A stretch of 64,000 nt of DNA from Nomia melanderi (taxonomy: Eukaryota > Arthropoda > Insecta > Hymenoptera > Halictidae): positions 124,001 through 188,000 of the forward strand of contig NW_027475146.1 of the NCBI RefSeq assembly GCF_051020985.1, in the 5' to 3' direction. A program made the position numbers and the translations under genes. Positions 50,217 through 61,575 of the stretch are shown in pieces (within the stretch, counting starts at the first letter, position 1; every line of letters starts with the position of its first letter). Below the pieces are notes generated by a model, which was given only the letters and a program-made list of their open reading frames with translations, made no database searches and was not told the DNA's origin.

Positions 50217-53200
50217 CTCATGGGGCCGGACACTCAGGGTCAGGGAAAAATCCTATATATATCTGGTGATATCTCAGGTGCTATTAGAGATAGCGCGATA
50301 AATCAAAGTGCATTGTCTGCAGGAAGCCCTGGCGCATGAATCTGGGCAGCGGGAACGACCTCGGACCACCAGGGTCCGAGAAAACCACCGTCTCATGGGG
50401 CCAGACACTCAGCGTCAGGGGAAAATCCAATATATATCTGGTGATATCTCGGGTGCTATTAGAGATACCGCAATAAACCAAAGTGAATTATCTGCAGGAG
50501 GGCCTTCCGCATGAATCTGTGTCTAACGGGAACGACCTCGGACCACCAGGGGCCGAGAAAACCACCGTCTCATGGGGCCGGACACTCAGGGTCAGGGGAA
50601 AATCCAATATATATCTGGTGATATCTCGTGTGCTGTTACAGATAGCGCAGTAAATCAAAGTGCATTGTCTGTAGGAGGCCCTGGCGCATGAATCTGGCAG
50701 CGGGAACGACCTCGGACCACCAGGGGCCGGGAAAACCACCGACTCATGGGGCCGGACACTCAGGGTCAGGGAAAAATCCAATATACATCTGGTGATATTT
50801 CAGGTGCTATTACAGATGGCGCGATAAATCAAAGTGCATTGTCTGCAGGAAGCCCTGGCGCATGAATCTGTGCAGCGGGAACGACCTCGGACAACCAGGG
50901 GCCGAGAAAACCACCGTCTCATGGAGCCGGACACTCAGGGTCAGGGGAAAATCCAATATATATCTGGTGATATCTCGGGTGCTACTAGAGATAGCGCAAT
51001 CAACCAAAGTGAATTATCTGCAGGAGGCCCTGGCGCATGAGTCTGTGCAGCGGGAACGACCTCGGACCACCAGGGGCCGGGAAAACCACCGACTCATGGG
51101 GCCGGACACTCAGGGTCAGGGGAAAATCCAATATATATCTGGTGATATCTCGGGTGCTATTAGAGATAGCGCAATAAACCAAAGTGAATTATCTGCAGGA
51201 GGCCCTTGCGCATGAATCTGTGCAGCGGGAACGACCTCGGACCACCAAGGGCCGGGAAAACCACCGACTCATGGGGCCGGACACTCAGTGTCAGGGAAAA
51301 ATCCAATATATATGTGGTGATATCTCGGGTGTTATTACAGATAGCGCAATAAATCAAAGTGCATTGTCTGTAGGAGGCCCTGGCGCATGAATCTGTCCAG
51401 CGGGAACGACCTCGGACCACCAGGGGCCGAGAAAACCACAGTCTCATGGGTCCGGACACTAAGGGTCAGGGAAGAATCCAATATATATCTGGTGATATCT
51501 CGGGTTCTATTAGAGATAGCGCAATAAACCATGGTGAATTATCTGCAGGAGGCCCTGGCGCATGAATCTGTGCAGCGGGAACGACCTCGGACCACCAGGG
51601 GCCGAGAAAACCACCGACTCATGGGGCCGGACACTCAGGGTGTGGGGAAAATCCAATATATATCTGGTGATATCTCGGGTGGTATTAGAGATAGCGCAAT
51701 AAACCAATGTGCATTGTCTGTAGGAGGCCCTGGCGCATGAATCTGTGCAGCGGGAACGACCTCGGACCACCAGGGGCCGAGAAAGCCACCGTCTCATTGG
51801 GCCGGACACTCAGGGTCAGGGGAAAATCCGATATATATCTGGTGATATCTCGGGTGCTATTTGAGATAGCGCAATAAACCAAAGTGAATTATCTGTAGGA
51901 GGCCCTGGCGCATGAATCTGGCAGCGGGAACGACCTCGGACCCCCAGGGGCCGAGAAAACCACCGTCTAATGGGGCCCGACACTCAGGGTCAGGGAAAAA
52001 TCCAATATATATCTGGTGATATCTCGGGTGCTATTAGAGATAGCGCAATAAACCAAAGTGCATTGTCTGTAGGAGGCCCTGGCGCATGAGTGTGTGCAGC
52101 GGGAATGACCTCGGACCACCAGGGGCCGAGAAAACCACCGACTCATGGGGCCGGACACTCAGGGTCAGGGAAAAATCCAATATACATCTGGTGATATCTC
52201 GTGTGCTTTTACAGATAGCGCAGTAAATCAAAGTGCATTGTCTGTAGGAGCCTCTGGCGCATGAATCTGGCAGCGAGAACGACCTCGGACCACCAGGGGC
52301 CGGGAAAACCACCGACTCATGGGGCCGGACACTCAGGGTCAGGGGAAAATCCAATATATATCTGATGATATCTCGGGTGCTATTAGAGATAGCGCGATAA
52401 ATCAAAGTACATTGTCTGAAGGAGGCCCTGGCGCATGAGTCTGTGCAGCGGGAACGACCTCGGAACACCAGGGGCCGAGACAACCACCGTCTCATGGGGC
52501 CGGACACTCAGGGTCAGGGAAAAATCCAATATATATCTGGTGATATCTCGGGTGCTGTTACAGATAGCGCAATAAACCAAAGTGCATTGTTTGTAGGAGG
52601 CCCTGGCGCATGAATATGTGCAGCGGGAACGACCTCGGAACACCAGGGGCCGAGACAACCACCGTCTCATGGGGCCGGACACTCAGGGTCAGGGGAAAAT
52701 CCAATATATATCTGGTGATATATCGGGTGCTATTAGCGATAGCGCGATAAATCAAAGTACATTGTCTGCAGGAGGCCCTGGCGCATGAGACTGTGCAGCG
52801 GGAACGACCTGGGACCACCAGGGGCCGAGACAACCACCATCTCATGGGGCCGGACACTCAGGGTCAGGGAAAAATCCAATATACATCTGGTGATATCTCG
52901 TGTGCTTTTACAGATAGCGCAGTAAATCAAAGTGCATTGTCTGTAGGAGCCTCTGGCGCATGAATCTGGCAGCGAGAACGACCTCGGACCACCAGGGGCC
53001 GGGAAAACCACCGACTCATGGGGCCGGACACTCAGGGTCAGGGGAAAATCCAATATATATCTGGTGATATCTCGGGTGCTATTAGAGATAGCGCAATAAA
53101 CCAAAGTGAATTATCTGCAGGAGGCCCTTGCGCATGAATCTGTGCAGCGGGAACGACCTCGGACCAGCAGGGGCCGAGAAAACCACAGTCTCATGGGGCC

Positions 53201-54420
53201 GGGCACTCAGGGTCAGGGGAAAATCCAATATATATCTGGTGCTTTCTCGGGTGCTATTACAGATAGCGCAATAAATCAAAGTGCATTGTCTGTAGGAGGC
53301 CCGGCGCATGAATCTGTGCAGCGGGAACGACTTCGGACCACCAGGGGCCGGGAAAACCGCCGTCTCATGGGGCCGGAAAATCAGGGTCAGAGGAAAATCC
53401 AATATATATCTGGTGATATATCGGGTGCTATTACAGATAGCGCAATAAATCAAAGTGCATTGTTTGTAGGAGGCCCTGGCGCATGAATCTGTGCAGCGGG
53501 AACGACCTCGGACCAGCAGGGGCCGAAAAAACCACAGTCTCATGGGGCCGGACACTCAGGGTCAGGGGAAAATCCAATATATATCTGGTGCTTTCTCGGG
53601 TGCTATTACAGATAGCGCAATAAACCAAAGTGAATTATCTGCAGGAGGCCCTTGCGCATGAATCTGTGCAGCGGGAACGACCTCGGACCAGCAGGGGCCG
53701 AGAAAACCACAGTCTCATGGGGCCGGACACTCAGGGTCAGGGGAAAATCCAATATATATCTGGTGCTTTCTCGGGTGCTATTACAGATAGCGCAATAAAT
53801 CAAAGTGCATTGTCTGTAGGAGGCCCGGCGCATGAATCTGTGCAGCGGGAACGACGTCGGACCACCAGGGGCCGGGAAAACCGCCGTCTCATGGGGCCGG
53901 ACAATCAGGGTCAGAGGAAAATACAATATATATCTGGTGATATATCGGGTGCTATTACAGATAGCGCAATAAATCAAAGTGCATTGTTTGTAGGAGGCCC
54001 TGGCGCATGAATCTGTGCAGCGGGAACGACCTCGGACCACCAGGGGCCGGGAAAACCGCCGTCTCATGGGGCCGGACTCTCAGGGTCAGGGAAAAATCCA
54101 ATATATATCTGGTGATATATCGGGTGCTATTACAGATAGCGCAATAAATCAAAGTGCATTGTTTGTAGGAGGCCCTGGCGCATGAATCTGTGCAGCGACC
54201 TCGGACCACCAGGGGCCGAGAAAACCACCGTTTCATGGGGCCGGACACTCAGGGTCAGGGAAAAATCCAATATATATCTGGTGATATCTCGGGTGCTATT
54301 ACAGATAGCGCAATCAACCAAAGTGAATTATCTGCAGGAGGCCCTGGCGCATGAGTCTGTGCAGCGGGAACGACCTCGGACCACCAAGGGCCGGGAAAAC
54401 CACCGACTCATGGGGCCGGA
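50217..54420. repeat. 4,190-bp HOR (24 monomers), copy 2
   Basis: This is a head-to-tail second copy, apparently identical to copy 1. The match runs to about 54,420. There, instead of restarting the unit, the sequence jumps to unit-internal sequence equivalent to about 51,280 (the cactcagtgtcaggg variant), which is a clear exchange breakpoint inside homologous monomers. Identity this high over 4.2 kb means very recent duplication, or an assembly duplication. Confidence 0.96.
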
Positions 54421-54920
54421 CACTCAGTGTCAGGGAAAAATCCAATATATATGTGGTGATATCTCGGGTTTTATTACAGATAGCGCAATAAATCAAAGTG
54501 CATTGTCTGTAGGATGCCCTGGCGCATGAATCTGTCCAGCGGGAACGACCTCGGACCACCAGGGGCCGAGAAAACCACAGTCTCATGGGGCCGGACACTA
54601 AGGGTCAGGGAAGAATCCAATATATATCTGGTGATATCTCGGGTTCTATTAGAGATAGCGCAATAAACCATGGTGAATTATCTGCAGGAGGCCCTGGCGC
54701 ATGAATCTGTGCAGCGGGAACGACCTCGGACCACCAGGGGCCGAGAAAACCACCGACTCATGGGGCCGGACACTCAGGGTGAGGGGAAAATCCAATATAT
54801 ATCTGGTGATATCTCGGGTGGTATTAGAGATAGCGCAATAAACCAATGTGCATTGTCTGTAGGAGGCCCTGGCGCATGAATCTGTGCAGCGGGAACGACC
54901 TCGGACCACCAGGGGCCGAG
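54421..54920. repeat. Partial third copy of the 4,190-bp HOR
   Basis: It matches 51,282-51,781 at an offset of 3,139 bp (18 monomers less 11). Shared rare variants are cactcagtgtcaggg, atatatgtggtg, gggaagaatcc and aataaaccatggtgaatt. There are some substitutions (gggttttattac near 54,468, gaggggaaaatcc near 54,782). It diverges near 54,920, where gaaaaccaccgactc replaces gaaagccaccgtctc. Confidence 0.88.
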
Positions 54921-57900
54921 AAAACCACCGACTCATGGGGCCGGACACTCAGGGTCAGGGGAAAATCCAATATATATCTGGTGATATCTCGTGTGCTGTT
55001 ACAGATAGCGCAGTAAATCAAAGTGCATTGTCTGTAGGAGGCCCTGGCCCATGAATCTGGCAGCGGGAACGACCTCGGACCACCAGGGGCCGGGAAAACC
55101 CCCGACTCATGGGGCCGGACACTCAGGGTCAGGGAAAAATCCAATATACATCTGGTGATATCTCGTGTGCTTTTACAGATAGCGCAGTAAATCAAAGTGC
55201 ATTGTCTGTAGGAGGCTCTGGCGCATGAATCTGGCAGCGAGAACGACCTCGGACCACCAGGGGCCGGGAAAACCACCGACTCATGGGGCCGGACACTCAG
55301 GGTCAGGGGAAAATCCAATATATATCTGGTGATATCTCGGGTGCTATTAGAGATAGCGCAATAAACCAAAGTGAATTATCTGCAGGAGGCCCTTGCGCAT
55401 GAATCTGTGCAGCGTGAACGACCTCGGACCAGCAGGGGCCGAGAAAACCACAGTCTCATGGGGCCGGACACTCAGGGTCAGGGGAAAATCCAATATATAT
55501 CTGGTGATATATCGGGTGCTATTACAGATAGCGCAATAAATCAAAGTGCATTGTTTGTAGGAGGCCCTGGCGCATGAATCTGTGCAGCGACCTCGGACCA
55601 CCAGGGGCCGAGAAAACCACCGTTTCATGGGGCCGGACACTCAGGGTCAGGGAAAAATCCAATATATATCTGGTGATATCTCGGGTGCTATTACAGATAG
55701 CGCAATAAATCAAAGTGCATTGTTTGTAGAAGGCCCTGGCGCATGAATTTGTGCAGCGGGAACGACCTCGGACCACCAGGGGCCGAGAAAACCACCTTCT
55801 CATGGGGCCGGACACTCAGGGTCAGGGAAAAATCCAATATATATCTGATGATATCTCGGGTGCTATTAGAGATAGCGCGATAAATCAAAGTACATTGTCT
55901 GAAGGAGGCCCTGGCGCATGAGTCTGTGCAGCGGGAACGACCTCGGAACACCAGGGGCCGAGACAACCACCGTCTCATGGGGCCGGACACTCAGGGTCAG
56001 GGGAAAATCCAATATATATCTGGTGATATATCGGGTGCTATTAGCGATAGCGCGATAAATCAAAGTACTTTGTCTGCAGGAGGCCCTGGCGCATGAATCA
56101 GTGCAGCGGGAACGACCTCGGACCACCAGGGGCCGAGAAAACCACCGTCTCATGGGGCCGGACACTCAGGGTCAGGGGAAAATCCAATATATATCTGGTG
56201 ATATCTCGTGTGCTGTTACAGATAGCGCAGTAAATCAAAGTGCATTGTCTGTAGGAGGCCCTGGCCCATGAATCTGGCAGCGGGAACGACCTCGGACCAC
56301 CAGGGGCCGGGAAAACCACCGACTCATGGGGCCGGACACACAGGGTCAGGGAAAAATCCAATATACATCTGGTGATATCTTGTGTGCTTTTACAGATAGC
56401 GCAGTAAATCAAAGTGCATTGTCTGTAGGAGGCACTGGCGCATGAATCTGGCAGCGAGAACGACCTCGGACCACCAGGGGCCGGGAAAACCACCGACTCA
56501 TGGGGCCGGACACTCAGGGTCAGGGGAAAATCCAATATATATCTGGTGATATCTCGGGTGCTATTAGAGATAGCGCAATAAACCAAAGTGAATTATCTGC
56601 AGGAGGCCCTTGCGCATGAATCTGTGCAGCGGGAACGACCTCGGACCAGCAGGGGCCGAGAAAACCACAGTCTCATGGGGCCGGACACTCAGGGTCAGGG
56701 GAAAATCCAATATATATCTGGTGCTTTCTCGGGTGCTATTACAGATAGCGCAATAAATCAAAGTGCATTGTCTGTAGGAGGCCCGGCGCATGAATCTGTG
56801 CAGCGGGAACGACCTCGGACCACCAGGGGCCGGGAAAACCGCCGTCTCATGGGGCCGGACAATCAGGGTCAGAGGAAAATCCAATATATATCTGGTGATA
56901 TATCGGGTGCTATTACAGATAGCGCAATAAATCAAAGTGCATTGTTTGTAGGAGGCCCGGCGCATGAATCTGTGCAGCGGGAACGACCTCGGACCACCAG
57001 GGGCCGGGAAAACCGCCGTCTCATGGGGCCGGACTCTCAGGGTCAGGGAAAAATCCAATATATATCTGGTGATATATCGGGTGCTATTACAGATAGCGCA
57101 ATAAATCAAAGTGCATTGTTTGTAGGAGGCCCTGGCGCATGAATCTGTGCAGCGACCTCGGACCACCAGGGGCCGAGAAAACCACCGTTTCATGGGGCCG
57201 GACACTCAGGGTCAGGGAAAAATCCAATATATATCTGGTGATATCTCGGGTGCTATTACAGATAGCGCAATAAATCAAAGTGCATTGTTTGTAGGAGGCT
57301 CTGGCGCATGAATCTGGCAGCGAGAACGACCTCGGACCACCAGGGGCCGGGAAAACCACCGACTCATGGGGCCGGACACTCAGGGTCAGGGGAAAATCCA
57401 ATATATATCAGGTGATATCTCGGGTGCTATTAGAGATAGCGCAATAAACCAAAGTGAATTATCTGCAGGAGGCCCTTGCGCATGAATCTGTGCAGCGGGA
57501 ACGACCTCGGACCAGCAGGGGCCGAGAAAACCACAGTCTCATGGGGCCGGACACTCAGGGTCAGGGGAAAATCCAATATATATCTGGTGCTTTCTCGGGT
57601 GCTATTACAGATAGCGCAATAAATCAAAGTGCATTGTCTGTAGGAGGCCCGGCGCATGAATCTGTGCAGCGGGAACGACTTCGGACCACCAGGGGCCGGG
57701 AAAACCGCCGTCTCATGGGGCCGGACAATCAGGGTCAGAGGAAAATCCAATATATATCTGGTGATATATCGGGTGCTATTACAGATAGCGCAATAAATCA
57801 AAGTGCATTGTTTGTAGGAGGCCCTGGCGCATGAATTTGTGCAGCGGGAACGACCTCGGACCACCAGGGGCCGGGAAAACCGCCGTCACATGGGGCCGGA

Positions 57901-60900
57901 CTCTCAGGGTCAGGGAAAAATCCAATATATATCTGGTGATATATCGGGTGCTATTACAGATAGCGCAATAAATCAAAGTGCATTGTTTGTAGGAGGCCCT
58001 GGCGCATGAATCTGTGCAGCGACCTCGGACCACCAGGGGCCGAGAAAACCACCGTTTCATGGGGCCGGACACTCAGGGTCAGGGAAAAATCCAATATATA
58101 TCTGGTGATATCTCGGGTGCTATTACAGATAGCGCAATAAATCAAAGTGCATTGTTTGTAGAAGGCCCTGGCGCATGAATTTGTGCAGCGGGAACGACCT
58201 CGGACCACCAGGGGCCGAGAAAACCACCTTCTCATGGGGCCGGACACTCAGGGTCAGGGAAAAATCCAATATATATCTGATGATATCTCGGGTGCTATTA
58301 GAGATAGCACGATAAATCAAAGTACATTGTCTGAAGGAGGCCCTGGCGCATGAGTCTGTGCAGCGGGAACGACCTCGGAACACCAGGGGCCAAGACAACC
58401 ACCGTCTCATGGGGCCGGACACTCAGGGTCAGGGGAAAATCCAATATATATCTGGTGATATATCGGGTGCTATTAGCGATAGCGCGATAAATCAAAGTAC
58501 ATTGTCTGCAGGAGGCCCTGGCGCATGAATCAGTGCAGCGGGAACGACCTCGGACCACCAGGGGCCGAGAAAACCACCGTCTCATGGGGCCGGACACTCA
58601 GGGTCAGGGGAAAATCCAATATATATCTGGTGATATCTCGTGTGCTGTTACAGATAGCGCAGTAAATCAAAGTGCATTGTCTGTAGGAGGCCCTGGCCCA
58701 TGAATCTGGCAGCGGGAACGACCTCGGACCACCAGGGGCCGGGAAAACCACCGACTCATGGGGCCGGACACTCAGGGTCAGGGAAAAATCCAATATACAT
58801 CTGGTGCCTTCTCGGGTGCTATTACAGATAGCGCAATAAACCAAAGTGAATTATCTGCAGGAGGCCCTTGCGCATGAATCTGTGCAGCGGGAACGACCTC
58901 GGACCAGCAGGGGCCGAGAAAACCACAGTCTCATGGGGCCGGACACTCAGGGTCAGGGGAAAATCCAATATATATCTGGTGCTTTCTCGGGTGCTATTAC
59001 AGATAGCGCAATAAATCAAAGTGCATTGTCTGTAGGAGGCCCGGCGCATGAATCTGTGCAGCGGGAACGACCTTGGACCACCAGGGGCCGGGAAAACCGC
59101 CGTCTCATGGGGCCGGACAATCAGGGTCAGAGGAAAATACAATATATATCTGGTGATATATCGGGTGCTATTACAGATAGCGCAATAAATCAAAGTGCAT
59201 TGTTTGTAGGAGGCCCTGGCGCATGAATCTGTGCAGCGGGAACGACCTCGGACCACCAGGGGCCGAGAAAACCACCTTCTCATGGGGCCGGACACTCAGG
59301 GTCAGGGAAAAATCCAATATATATCTGATGATATCTCGGGTGCTATTAGAGATAGCGCGATAAATCAAAGTACATTGTCTGAAGGAGGCCCTGGCGCATG
59401 AGTCTGTGCAGCGGGAACGACCTCGGAACACCAGGGGCCGAGACAACCACCGTCTCATGGGGCCGGACACTCAGGGTCAGGGGAAAATCCAATATATATC
59501 TGGTGATATATCGGGTGCTATTAGCGATAGCGCGATAAATCAAAGTACATTGTCTGCAGGAGGCCCTGGCGCATGAATCAGTGCAGCGGGAACGACCTCG
59601 GACCACCAGGGGCCGAGAAAACCACCGTCTCATGGGGCCGAACACTCAGGGTCAGGGGAAAATCCAATATATATCTGGTGATATCTCGTGTGCTGTTACA
59701 GATAGCGCAGTAAATCAAAGTGCATTGTCTGTAGGAGGCTCTGGCGCATGAATCTGGCAGCGAGAACGACCTCGGACCACCAGGGGCCGGGAAAACCACC
59801 GACTCATGGGGCCGGACACTCAGGGTCAGGGGAAAATCCAATATATATCTGGTGCTTTCTCGGGTGCTATTACAGATAGCGCAATAAATCAAAGTGCATT
59901 GTCTGTAGGAGGCCCGGCGCATGAATCTGTGCAGCGGGAACGACTTCGGACCACCAGGGGCCGGGAAAACCGCCGTCTCATGGGGCCGGACTGTCAGGGT
60001 CATGGAAAAATCCAATATATATCTGGTGATATATCGGGTGCTATTACAGATAGCGCAATAAATCAAAGTGCATTGTTTGTAGGAGGCCCTGGCGCATGAA
60101 TCTGTGCAGCGGGAACGACCTCGGACCACCAGGGGCCGGGAAAACCGCCGTCTCATGGGGCCGGACTCTCAGGGTCAGGGAAAAATCCAATATATATCTG
60201 GTGATATATCGGGTGCTATTACAGATAGCGCAATAAATCAAAGTGCATTGTTTGTAGGAGGCCCTGGCGCATGAATCTGTGCAGCGACCTCGGACAACCA
60301 GGGGCCGAGAAAACCACCGTTTCATGGGGCCGGACACTCAGGGTCAGGGAAAAATCCAATATATATCTGGTGATATCTCGGGTGCTATTACAGATAGCGC
60401 AATAAATCAAAGTGCATTGTTTGTTGAAGGCCCTGGCGCATGAATTTGTGCAGCGGGAACGACCTCGGACCACCAGGGGCCGAGAAAACCACCTTCTCAT
60501 GGGGCCGGACACTCAGGGTCAGGGAAAAATCCAATATATATCTGATGATATCTCGGGTGCTATTAGAGATAGCGCGATAAATCAAAGTACATTGTCTGAA
60601 GGAGGCCCTGGCGCATGAGTCTGTGCAGCGGGAACGACCTCGGAACACCAGGGGCCGAGACAACCACCGTCTCATGGGGCCGGACACTCAGGGTCATGGG
60701 AAAATCCAATATATATCTGGTGATATATCGGGTGCTATTAGCGATAGCGCGATAAATCAAAGTACATTGTCTGCAGGAGGCCCTGGCGCAAGAATCAGTG
60801 CAGCGGGAACGACCTCGGACCACCAGGGGCCGAGGAAACCACCGTCTCATGGGGCCGGACACTCAGGGTCAGGGGAAAATCCAATATATATCTGGTGATA

Positions 60901-61430
60901 TATCGGGTGCTATTAGCGATAGCGCGATAAATCAAAGTACATTGTCTGCAGGAGGCACTGGCGCATGAGACTGTGCAGCGGGAACGACCTCGGACCACCA
61001 GGGGCCGAGACAACCACCGTCTCATGGGGCCGGACACTCAGGGTCAGGGAAAAATCCAATATATATCTGGTGATATCTCGGGTGCTGTTACAGATAGCGC
61101 AATAAACCAAAGTGCATTGTTTGTAGGAGGCCCTGGCGCATGAATATGTGCAGCGGGAACGACCTCGGAACACCAGGGGCCGAGACAACCACCGTCTCAT
61201 GGGGCCGGACACTCAGGGTCAGGGGAAAATCCAATATATATCTGGTGATATATCGGGTGCTATTAGCGATAGCGCGATAAATCAAAGTACATTGTCTGCA
61301 GGAGGCCCTGGCGCATGAGACTGTGCAGCGGGAACGACCTGGGACCACCAGGGGCCGAGACAACCACCATCTCATGGGGCCGGACACTCAGGGTCAGGGG
61401 AAAATCCAATATATATCTGGTGATATCTCG
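54921..61430. repeat. Short-HOR region built from shuffled modules of the 4.2-kb unit
   Basis: Recurrent module starts at 55,691, 58,123, 59,171 and 60,388 share several consecutive monomers. Offsets are 2,432, 1,048 and 1,217 bp (14, 6 and 7 monomers less their deletions). A second module, with gtgctttctcggg and ggcccggcgc, recurs at about 56,588, 57,454 and 58,846. Typical variants are tgatatatcgggtgctatta, ttagcgatagcgcgat, caaagtacattg, gagacaaccacc and 169-bp monomers. No V block is present. This is satellite only. Confidence 0.87.
57130..57300. repeat. Example of the 169-bp monomer class (6-bp deletion)
   Basis: Near 57,149 the usual gcagcgggaacgacctcgg is shortened to gcagcgacctcgg. 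I see the same deletion near 50,004, 54,194, 55,587, 58,018, 60,284, 61,677 (as gcagcgaccgcgg), 62,544 and 63,240. None was seen left of 50.0 kb. It marks the right-hand subfamily, and its repeated occurrence traces amplification of one ancestral deletion. Confidence 0.88.
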
Positions 61431-61538
61431 GGTGCTATTAGATATAGCGCGATAAATCAAAGTGCATTGTCTGCAGGAGGCCCCGGCGCATGAATCTGTG
61501 AAGCAGGAACGACCTCGGTCCTCCAGGGACCGAGAAAC

Positions 61539-61575
61539 TTACAGATTTTCGGTGTCCGTCACCCACAGTCATGTA
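61539..61575. repeat. V1 block (first of three; others 62,408-62,444 and 63,102-63,138)
   Basis: It contains gattttcggtgtccgtc and ccacagtcatg, preceded by ccgagaaac and followed by agtatatatattgtgctttc. The three blocks head the repeated four- to five-monomer module at the right end. Confidence 0.9.

Noticed and set aside
56564..57205. 213-codon minus-strand open frame as a gene (also 184 codons at 56,588-57,142, 192 at 59,578-60,156 and 181 at 54,824-55,369)
   Set aside because: Each is a run of the same 58-codon translated monomer kept in frame by 1-bp deletions. The opposite strand is open too, frames break as soon as a 175-bp monomer appears, and no promoter, unique domain or recognisable protein family is visible.
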